Origin: Apostichopus japonicus
Lineage: Eukaryota > Echinodermata > Holothuroidea > Aspidochirotida > Stichopodidae
Reading direction: 5' to 3'
Length of the DNA: 60,000 nt
Assembly (NCBI RefSeq): GCF_037975245.1
Contig: NC_092580.1
Coordinates: 14,919,001 to 14,979,000 of the forward strand
Below are positions 27,101 to 39,100 of this stretch, piece after piece (within the stretch, counting starts at the first letter, position 1; each line of letters begins with the position of its first letter). The translations under genes were made by a program, and so were the position numbers. The notes under the pieces are model-generated. The model was not told where the DNA came from. It saw only the letters and a program-made list of their open reading frames with translations, and did not search any database.

Positions 27101-30100
27101 TTGAGATTTCAATGTTGCTGGTGAATGTTTCACACGTAAATTTAGCAACACCATACAATAGGTGACACTAACTATACCTCAGTCTTTGCTACACTCACTC
27201 TTCTACTACTACTAGTACTACTACTACTTCCACTACTACCACTACTACTACTACTGTACAATAGGGAGGAAAAATTGACAATCTTTTGTTTGATATTTCA
27301 GCTGCACTAGAAAATATTCTTCTTGATAACTTGAAAATTGATAGAGGCAAAACATTGCAATGATGAATAGGCTCTAGCAAAGAGCTAAAGTTGAAAAAGA
27401 AACCAGTTTCACCATTGTTGTGTGGTCTGACCTTCAATATGATCATATTGATGTACTGTGTTATATATATTACTAACTTTCATAACTGATATGGCAATGG
27501 ACAAAGCAGTGCAAGAAAAATGATGGTCACTGACACATATATAGATGTACTGTATGAACTGACACAGTGCTGTACTGTATGCAACATGTACCGTATCTCC
27601 TGTATCCGATAGGCATTAAAAAATATGTACTTTTTAAGTTGGAAATTAGCCAGGAGATCTAACTGCTCAGAATGTAAACTTGTCTGGCACTCCACAGCTA
27701 TGGTTGTGTCTAGGGTTATTGCTGGTTATTTTAAAGCCAGGGAACTATATATAGTACCTTGTGTACTTAGGCTAAGGATTAGTACTCAGCTGTGACTGCC
27801 ATACAATTTGTGCCATAAAAACTTATATCCCATAGTTTTTTCTTTTTACAAGAACTTTACAACCACAAAATAGGTTGTGGCAAACATTATAAGAGCTGGC
27901 TGTGTATGTACGAGACTACATATTAATTCAAAATTAATTCATGAAATGCCCCAACCATCCCCTTTTCTGCAAAAGAACAAGGAAGAAAGGTTTTCAGCTA
28001 TTTTTTTTTTTTAAATACTCTGCTTAGTAAATGCCCCCCCCCCTCCTCCTCACCCTTCATTCTGGCATCCCACGCAGAGGGTTATAAATAAATGGGAAAC
28101 TTAGAACAGAGGCAAGCATAGAGTACCTTACAGGATACTGTTCTGGACTCCCTGTAAAGTTCACCATGAGTATATAAACAGATCTGTTCTGTAATTGGGC
28201 TTTGAAATTTATTCCACTGCAAGCCAATCACAAAGGAGACTTCCATGATCTGTTCTGATTAAGCAGTGGAACGAGTTAAAATATTCCAGTAGCCAGTGCA
28301 GGAGGCAAAGGGTAATGGAGAGGCTCAGGGGGAGCTTAAATTAGAAAACCTTTCTTGGGGACTCATGCAACCAGTATGCTCATTCAAATTAACTGTTGCA
28401 TGCATGTAGCTAACACAGCTGATCATATTTTTTTTCATCTTTCACAATTTGGAGAAGCTCATGGATTCCAGTCTACTCATCAAATGAAATTCCAAGGCAA
28501 TTATTGCTAACTTGTCCTAAAACAGTTGCCATGCACCCTGGTGATCTTTAATGTTGGGTACTGCTGTACACTGTATATATAGGTGACTATGAATACAGTC
28601 TGGACTCTGCAGAATGAATGACAGCCTGTTGTAGTCTTAAAATAACTTTTCATCCCACCCACTCAGCACATTATTCTATCTTTACATTTGCACTCTTTGA
28701 CTTGAAATCTGCAATTATCATCAAAAATCCCTAATTACTAACATTTGCTGACCTGAAGAAGATCAATCGATGTAACCAGCCAACTCTACAGACTGAGTGC
28801 AGTTTTAAACAATATAAACAGCATTCCAAGTGATACAATACTTTACCTGTAATGTTTACATATACAGATACATGCATAACAAGTTTATATTACAGGAACA
28901 TTGGCAGATCTATATGTGGAATACAGTGCAAGACAAGATGAAAAAGACATTGAATCCCAGCAGCCTAACCTTCTGTACCATCAGCAATTGGATAAAAGAA
29001 ATGTGAAAATGTCTGGATGTTTGTAATTATTTAACATTGCCCTTCCCAAATTATAGACCTTTACTATCACTGCTACTGTATGTCAACTGTGTAATAACTG
29101 ATGCACCTATATGGCGATGCCCACAATGGATACAACCTCCCCTTCAAAACACACAGTTCCGAACGATTCCACACACAAAAGGGACGTCGCCGTGGCACTA
29201 TTTTTGGGTGGTAGAATGAGAAGGAAGGGCATTGACCGGAGTGGTCTGGACATTGAGGGCGCACATTGTCATTCTAGGCATGGTAGAACCAGAGTGCTAA
29301 GGTTGTGGGGAGACAGGTAAGTGAGACGTGAAGTAAATACTTCACGTCTCATCTCTACTAAGCCTTTCCCATCTCCCTAGCCTTTTAACTGGTAATATTT
29401 GAGTACTACAGCACTCCACTGTCCGTGATGATGATAGGGTCCAAAACACAGCTGAGAACAGTCAAACAAGCGTGATTCCTAGCAACGCTTTTTTGTCACA
29501 AGAATTGGGCTTCTTTACTTTGCAAATGGTACATCTGTTCCATCCTAACTACCCAGCGTGTGGACACTGTTGGAAGTTGATCTTGAGCAGAGGATCCAAT
29601 ATATGGATCTGATCCTCTGTTCATTCTCCAGTGTGAACATGGCCTAAGAAGCTCCAAGAATAATGGCACAAATTTGTCATTTGAAACATCAACACAATCA
29701 ATAGCCAAAGCCAGATAGTTTCAAGGTAGACTCTATAGGGATTGTAGCTATACGAAAAGCCTCTCAGTGAAAATTTGTAAAATTTTCTGGAGTTGCCACA
29801 TGTGGTAAAAAAAACTAGTCAGGCTAATTTCCTGCCAGCTAACGATTTTCTCTTTGAACAAGGAAACATATATTCTCTTCTGAGGCTTGCAAACAGACTG
29901 TACCATGTATGTGCTGTACCAATTTGCTTATAAAGATCTACAATTAATATACGGCTTGTGACTAGCAGACTAGTGACAACAGTAATAATTGTGCAAACCT
30001 AGCCTATGGCCACACTTGGTATCACAGACCTTCGATGATCTTCACCACAGATCATCTTCAGAATCTCTCTTTTGACTAGGCCTAATAGCATAACTTTATT

Positions 30101-33100
30101 CCAACTAGGTCTCTGACTAGGCTCCCATTATTATACTAAGACCTAGGCTCTGACAGTTAGTCCTATGACCTGACAACAGTCATATAAGAGGAATAATTAA
30201 ATCGAGATGAAAACAACTGGTATCTCTACTAGTACAGCCTACTATCTAACAGGATTAGTGTAGTGTACAGTATGCCTGTATACTGAATACCAAAGCATTA
30301 CCATGCTGACTTGACCATGGAGCCAAATAAATACAGGCCATGAGGCAGTTATTCTTACGACCTCTAATTCGGATGAAGCCTGCAAGGGTTTATGGATTAC
30401 GACTTCACGTCGGGTGGCTCTCAATTCAACCTTTTAACTCCAATTTGGAATCTAAAAACTACGAGTAGTATGCATTTGTTACACAGGTGACACTGTCACT
30501 GTTTAGTGTTGCATATATTCATTAATAAACTCACATCTAGGTGTGGTCTAGTTCTTATAGTGACAACCGTTCTCTTCAAAGATGCTTTCAAAATTTACTG
30601 TTTTTACTAGTTTTTACGTACACCGTTTACATTAGTTTTAACACTTATCAACACCATTTGCAGTCATTAAATGACATATATTTCATCCATGAACAACACC
30701 GGTGGTACATTGAAGCATAAAGAAAACATTTAAGGTCAAACATTATCCCTTGTTTTCAGCCCTTTTCGGTATGCACAGAATGACTCCCAATTTAACCATG
30801 GAGGTAAAAACAGACCACCATGATTTAACCAAGCTCAACAATGGCCTATCTGATGACATACCATACTGGTCAGCATACTGAACATGTAAGCTTACCCAGG
30901 CTAAAGTACAGACATTTATTGCTATTTTCTGTCCAGTCTAATCAAGTCTACTATATGTTATACACTGAGTCTATCAAATTCAAGGTTAATCTCAACAATA
31001 TCTCTAGTTGGCATCAATGTTGGCTTGCATTTCCTTTTCAAAATTTGTGCATAGGTTCATTTGACCATCTCTTCCAGAGTGAAATAAGGACACAAAGCCA
31101 CAGTGTGCAGTATGCACAACACAGTACAAACAACAACTGTACTAAAATGCAGCATAAATCACTTGTTGATATGTACTGCATATATATCGATATATATCTG
31201 CATGCACTCATAGGTTAAATATATATGTATGGAATACATCTAAATTGTGAGTGTATAATGCAGATTATGTTACCACCTGAAGGCACCAATCCAGTGAACA
31301 TTCTTAAATCTGTCCTGCTTCAAATATGACATGAAGCTCTATGTACACTACGAGGCAAAAATGTGTTAGCATACATGTACAGTAACCAACTTGACTATAA
31401 ACCACACCTTATGTCAACAGCGGCTGCCCAGGCATATATTTGGAGGTTGGTGGTGTTGGAATGGGGGGGGACAACAAAATGAGCGCAGCATTGGGGGGGG
31501 GGTGGGACAGAGAATGCTAGTAATGCAGGTCTGGCATTGTGGTGTAGGGAAGGGGATACAACAAAATGAGAGCAACTTTTAAGGGGGGGGGGGGGTGACA
31601 GCGAATGCTAGTAATGCAGGTCTGGCATTGTGGTGTAGAGAAGGGGATACAACAAAATGAGAGCAACTTTTAAGGGGGGGGGGGGGTGACAGCGAATGCT
31701 AGTAATGCAGGTCTGGCATTGTGGTGTAGAGAAGGGGATACAACAAAATGAGAGCAACTTTTAAGGGGGGGGGGGGGGTGACAGCGAATGCTAGTAATGC
31801 AGGTCTGGCATTGTGGTGTAGGGAAGGGAATACAACAAAATGAGAGCAACTTTTAAGGGGGGGGGGGGGGTGACAGCGAATGCTAGTAATGCAGGTCTGG
31901 CATTGTGGTGTAGGGAAGGGAATACAACAAAATGAGAGCAACTTTTAAGGGGGGGGGGGGGTGACAGAGAATGCTAGTAATGTAGGCTTCCACTAGAGGA
32001 ACCAGCTAGAGCATGAAGCCATGTTAGCATGGCGTAAAGGGATCCACCATAAGGCCCTTGGTGGGGGTGAGGCGCTCATCACTATATAACCTTCATCAGC
32101 TCCTAAGTGGGTGAAGCTGTGGTTTTCATGTTATATCAGCGTGGTGGTTTTTAACATAATATGGCTGCAGGTGGTTAACCAACATGGTTTTTCTTCTTAC
32201 ATCAGCTTTGTGGTTTTCAATAGCAGGGCATATCAGTTTCAAAACAGCATAGTTGTGGGATAAGGCTTACAAGTATATTATAGGTAGAAAAAACCAGAGT
32301 TTTTCTTTTGAGAGTAACAAATTTCATTTGGGACCTCCCCCCTTCACCCCCCCCCCAGCAATGCCAATTCATGTCAACTACAAAGCACTACACATACAAA
32401 ACTGCTACTTAGAAGAGTGTTACACTTTTCTTTTGCATTTTCATGTGCACAGTTAACACTTCACAGTATGCTGTTGACATGGTAACATGTCAGTGAATTG
32501 CCTAAAACTATGGTACCAGAGCCAATTAAACTGTTACTGAATAGTCAAGGTGCCATGACCCAAATAAAGCTACAGCTGTTTATTGAATTGTTGTTAATAC
32601 TGTACATAGCATAAAATCTGTTTGTAGTCAAAACGGTATTATATAACCTATGCTGATAGTTCTTCATCTGACTTACATAGTAACTTGTGATTTCTATAGA
32701 CGTAAATGATGAATGAAATGATGAATTTTAATGTGCAACGTAAGTTTAAGAACTGAAATAGAACATGGATAAAAACCTTTCCTTATTTTTAAGTAACAAT
32801 TGGAGAGACAATGATATTGATTTTTGTACATGTCAGCGTACTAACTCATGCTTTCAATTTCAGCATTCTGCATTTGGTTGCCAATTTCACCAAAGCTCAG
32901 ACATGTATGACAGTCAACCATTTGAGGAGGAAACAACAACACGCTATAGCGTGGGGAGGAATAGGGCGGGAACCTAGGCAGTTTCGCGGAACTGCTAACC
33001 CCGCCGCAAACCAACCCGAGGAGGAAACGCACTACGAAAACAGTCCCCAAAACCCTCCCTTTTTGATAAAAAGGATACTTATCGGTCAGGAAAGGACTGT

Positions 33101-36100
33101 CAAACTTCTAAAGATCCGAAGCTAAAAAACTTCCGGCGATCGTCGAAGAAAACCAAGACAATTTTCCAAGGAAACTATCCACAAGAAAAATATGCGTGTA
33201 GGCACTTGGAATGGTAGAATGAAAAAGGAGGAGGGACCGGAAGGGGGGTCCGGTCATAGAGGGCGCACAGTGTTATTTATTTACCAGGACTTTATAGGCA
33301 CGGTAGAATGAGGTGCTAAGGTTGTGAGGAGACAGGTAAGCGAGGAGCGAAGTAAATTGTATCATCCAGCCAATTGTACATTAAATGATGACTTTCATGT
33401 TCAGAAATTTGTCACCTAATTTGGATACATTTTCTCAAAATAGTGAGCTCATAATCACAAGACAGTGTGTATATGCAAAGGGTCAAATATGACATTTTTA
33501 ACTTATTCTACATTATTTTTTTTTCTATTTTTGCATTATTAATGGATATGAGTATTAAATAGAATTAAATAGAATTTATTTACCACATCAACTTAACAGA
33601 GCTGCTTTGATTAAACACAACCTAGGCAAACAATGCCATGAACTGCATCATGAGGAGTCTAACTCAGCAATTCTCTTTCCTGTAGAACAGGTTGTTCATG
33701 TCACACAACAGACTTTCTATTATGAACAGAATGAATCAAATATTCATGGGGTATTTTTTAAGTAAACAAAGGCAGACAGGAAAAGAAAAGTGCAGGTATA
33801 CCCTATAACTATAATGATCAAGAGAAGAAGAAAAAATTGTCATTTATCAGTCTCCATAAATTATTTCTTTACCACAATCTCAAGAGATATTTTGCTCGCG
33901 GCTCTGGTTACCTGTCGATGATGACAGCGCGTATGTGATTTAGTCATATTTTTTTATTTAATATGTACATGTTGCCTGACAGCCGAGAGGTCCTCCGTAC
34001 TCTACCCAGATTGGTTCAAGTGTTTCAAATGAACCAACCTACATTAATCTGCATCATGATTGATAAAAATTGCCAGTGAAAATGACATCTTGGAGTCTCA
34101 GCTCATATTTGATTACTAAAGAATCACTTTGTGATACCTGTGGATAAATGGACAAATTCTACTAACGACAGCTGTAGTCACCCAGTCACCCATCTTTGAA
34201 ACAACATTTGAGAAAGACTTACAGCAAAACTGTAACCTTGATGCATGTTATAGTTCAAGAACAAAGAACATTATTTAGTGCTAGGACTGAGTGCTTCTAT
34301 AGCTTTTTTCCAGTTTTCAAAATATTCACCTTTAAAATACAGTATGCTTTATCTCTGGAATACTCCAATTGGTTGGCTAATTTCGTAGCAAAGTTTGGCC
34401 TTTATAATGTTAAGCCATTGTTTTATAAATTCTAAGAACTCAATTAAAACAGGTTCTATTAACTTCATGTAAGCAACAGATCACCATTGGGTGACATTTC
34501 AACACCATTTGTACTTGAAAAAGTTGTAACACATTCATGCGCCATTTGAGGCCAGAAGGTCTGACAATGTTTTCCGATTGACTTTTGTGTTGCATCTACT
34601 GTACTAAAGGAACCACTGATTTATATAAAGCATGTATGTACTAGACTACATGGTCCAGTCACTTTAACTGATTAACTTCAGCTGTTTCAAGGGTCATTTC
34701 TCAAAAAATTTAAACTGTTATAGAGATACAACCTAGACTTAAAGCAGTGTTTCAATGATCTGCATATGTTTGTGCCTATAGTCATCCTTTTTAAGCACAA
34801 CCATTTCAACTTGTTTTAAAAGACTTTGCAATGGATCAGGTATACAGTACATACTGTACATACTGTATCACTTGCAAACATGGAAGGCCATAATATGACA
34901 CCAGAAGAGAGTGCACTACATCATACACTGTACCTGTTTGGAAATCTACTGCTCACAGCTCTTACGACTCTGAAAACATTTGGACTCTATTAGAGCAAGG
35001 AGGTTCTACAAGGTCCTTGTAGAACCTCCTTGGTTTTATATCAATTGATATATGGTTTGTAGTCCCTTAGTGTACAGTGTACACAAAGGGATTTTACACT
35101 GTCAACTGTTGAACAACAACACCAGTAACAGGCATGCATTTTTATCAAGTAGAGAGTTGCTTATGGTGTACAATACTTGTAGCAAGCAGGGCTGATCCCA
35201 CTCAGAATTAAAGACGTGTACAGTCCATCTGTATTTGTATTATTAGTATTATTATAAGTATTCCTTATATACCTTTTACAACGATCAAAGATATTACGTG
35301 CTTCCAAATACTGTCAAATTCCAAAAGAGCAGGAATAAGTATTAGGTATCACAAAATGTGTCTAACCTGTGCACATTACTATTGAGAGGCACAGAACAGT
35401 CGATATGATACACTACTTTGACTCCTTTTCACACAAGCTCTAGAACTGACCTCAGGGGTTTCATTAGTGTGCATAATTGTGCAATATACACGAACAGATA
35501 GTGAGATAAAATCTCCAAATCACCTTCAAATATGTACATATTGCTTTCAAGAGCACCGTAACGTGAAGCGTCAATTATGCAATGAATAAGCCCTATACCC
35601 AGTGATTTCTGTTAAGGTGTAAAGGTATGCACACATTTCATTCCAGTTTCAGGAACCTGTCGGTAAATAATCAACTGATCATTTCCAATGAATTGATCGC
35701 CCTACTGTAAAGTCCATATACCCACTTATCTGTAAATCCTCGGGCATTTCCATACTAAGCCACCACAAAGCTCTCTGTGAAACTCTGTCCCTTGACAACG
35801 TTTACTTTTACTGTGTAGAAGTAACAGTGAGTGTAGCACACGCACATGTTCAAATTTAAATTCATGGCTCTTTGTTCGGAAAACAAGTATCCAGACCGAT
35901 ATTTGATCTGATCTCTGTTTAAAATGTGTTGTGGCGCAACCTATGCTTTTTAACTTAAACAAAACTTGAGCTTTTGCTCTTACCACAGGCTTTGATTAGG
36001 TATATATGTTAAGCTTCCACTTATTTCTTTTTGGTGAACAACATCTATGTACGAAATAACAAATACACAGGATGTTCATGCAGAGTTTGTAATGGTACAG

Positions 36101-39100
36101 TTTCAAAGTTAAGTGTGTAAACAAAATGGGGGCTGGGGGGGGGACAGAAATGTACATGACATGTGAGCAGAAACAAATTGCTTGATGTGAAAGGGTTGAT
36201 GGTAAAGTTTGAAAGGAAGGAGGCAAAAATTGAACAGGTTCTACATGAAGGAAACAGGAATATGAAGGGAATGCTAGAGCCTGTCCACAACAAATAGTAA
36301 CATATATAGTAGCTTGGGACAACCTTCTGTAAATGGGTCTAATTCCCCATCTTTTATATCAAATGGGTTGGAAGTAGAAGGAGAGGGGTTGGAGATTCGA
36401 CAGCATGTCTTAGGATACAAAAATGACAACTCCAGTTATTTCCAAGTCAAAAACATGACCTTGACCAGACAGTTGGTTGAAGTCAAATACTCTTTGGGTA
36501 AATCTATAAGGATTTCAAAGGCACCAGGCCTTGGAGGTCCTGAAGTATGCTCTGATACTCCATCCTCTTGAGAAAGGAAAGCATTGGACCTACCAGCAGC
36601 AGTCTTTGGAGAGATTACATTGCTTCCATAATGATTTTCACAGGCACCAGGCCTTGGAGACCTGTCCTGAAGTATGATCTGATACTCCATCCTCTTGAGA
36701 AAGGAAAGCATTGGACCTACCAGCAGCAGTCTTTGGAGAGATTACATTGCTTCCATAATGATTTTCACAGGCACCAGGCCTTGTAGACCTGTCCTGAAGT
36801 ATGATCTGATACTCCATCCTCTTGAGAAAGGAAAGCATTGGACCTACCAGCAGCAGTCTTTGGAGAGATTACATTGCCCAGGAGTATAACTGCCTCTTAA
36901 TAGTTCTGCATGTTTGGGATCAAATAAACGATGCTGTCGGGCCTAGAATTTCACAAGTTTAGCCACTTGATAAAGAAAAATCCAGTGACTAAGATTAAGT
37001 TGTCCCTGACATTTTGCCTGAAATGTACTACATAACTTGTCAGTTAAGTCCAATAATATTGCTGATAGTAAGCAGTATATACTTGTTACAGGGCTTTATG
37101 TTGACAATTTTTAACTGACTTACCATGTGTTGAGGTTCTTAATTGTATTCTGGCAGTCTAAATATTGCCAGGTCTTTTTGGTTTGGCAAATGGCAATCTC
37201 TAGGACAGTAACAGAAAGAAGTAAGTACTTTCTATACCAAATAACGTGGCCTGCTTATTATACTGTATAATAGATTGCATTCTGTACATACATAATAAAA
37301 TGATAAACTTGGAGTTTATTATGCATCATGCTGTATGGAATGATTGTAATGTCCCCACTTGGAAAAAGACACAGCTGTGTAATCAAAGTGTTCATAGCTG
37401 CAATTGTAAGACTATCAGGGACTGTACGTCATTGCACAACAGAATTGCCAAATGGTCAAAGACGTACAGAGTATTTATCAGGAGATCATCATAGGGGGGG
37501 GGAGGGAGGGGTGGGGGTCTGTTTGTTGATATACTGTAAATTTGCCTTATTTTTGAAAGACTGAAATAGTATTAATTTCACATTTTGACCACAGCTACAG
37601 ACCAAAACAGGCCTCTTGATCCACTGCACAAAAGCAGTGAGATGCAACTCCACATTTTGCTGGTAATGCTTGTTACCAAACCATGAATATTTACAAGATT
37701 TTCATCTTTTAACCTCCTCTGACTTCATATGACCTCTGACCATACACACTATTACATCTAGATTTAATACTTGGAACATCAGAAGTTTTTTTGCATTTTA
37801 GATTTTTACTTTTCACTCCTGCTTCCCTCAAATGACTGTTATGATCCTCCAAGAATACTCTGAGGTTCTCACAATCATAATTGCCAGGTGCGAATTTAAA
37901 CGTAAACGATAATAGTGCGGGCAGTTGTAAATATTGCGATTTCATCTTCCTTTCATCCGTACACTCATTATATAGAAAAGCCAAAGAACAACAACCAGCT
38001 CTGCAAGGGAATTTCCTGGTATCATATTCACAAACAGAAACCGACAGGTGTGCATTTATCATAACATACCAGCCCACAGAAAGTGAGCAATCATCCCAAA
38101 TCAAAATAAACATGTACGATATTAAGCTACTACATTTAGCTTCTTCCTTATCTTTATAGGGCTAATGAACTCTAGTATGTACAATTATGTGAAAAAAATG
38201 GGATGTATTGTAGAGCAAGTTTAAAGAATCACACTGTTTCAACTCCCATCTTGATAGCAAAGTTCCATAGACAAGATATAATTTTTTTTAAACTGTATTC
38301 ATTTTATGTGGATAAATACATTTTGCATGTCTTTGTGATGTCATACATGTATTGATGATGGGTATAACATAACACATTTAGATATTGCAATCGTTTGATC
38401 TCTAGACATGGGCCAAACTTTTACAAAAGAGTTATACTGAGCATTATGATTGTGCGATTATTCATAATTACATTTTGATGCCAAAACTGGCCTTCTAGAT
38501 ATATTACATCGGTTTGGCATGTTTATAATGGAATGCACCACGATGACTCCATTTAGCTAACCAGTGCTACAAACCATCTCCACACTGTTTTGTTATTCAG
38601 ACACAATATTCTGCTGATGAAACCGGTAAGTTGTCAAAGTGTGATATGTGTATTAAACTTACATTGATCTTCACATATGACAGTCTACTACGTAGCTCTA
38701 GTCTAGATGCTAGGCTATTTACGGATGTATTGAAATCGGGACAATTACCATAACTAATCATTCACAGCTTAAGCCAAAAAAAATTCTACATGCTGAAAGG
38801 TTTTGCACACAAGCTGAACGGATATTCCTACTATAGATTGAGGCCTAAGTTATCTGACATGATTAAGCTCAGTGTTACTTTAAAGTGTAGTTCTGGTTGT
38901 GCATGTATGACTTGTAGCAATTACAAGTAAGACAAAATAGTGTTCAGTATGCTTTCACTTTATTAACCAGAGCACCAGACATTAATGAAAAAGTCAGCCT
39001 TGTTTAAGAATGTTAACTTGTCACAAGGCGCTATGCTGAGGTCATTTTAAGTATCACCAAGTGGGTTTGCATAAAATGCCACCTATATAAACCACAATAA

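Noticed and set aside
31699-31941. 80-codon minus-strand frame at 31.7-31.9 kb
   Set aside because: It is the 91-bp G-rich array read through; the repeated peptide follows the DNA period.
31450-31985. A CRISPR-like array
   Set aside because: Eukaryotic intron, and the units are contiguous repeats with no unique spacers.
36436-36889. Several overlapping open frames on both strands at 36.4-36.9 kb
   Set aside because: They are frames through the 127-bp tandem array.
37709-38159. Overlapping 134- and 92-codon frames on opposite strands in MDM1 intron 1
   Set aside because: Neither reads like a protein family, and antiparallel open frames usually mean chance.
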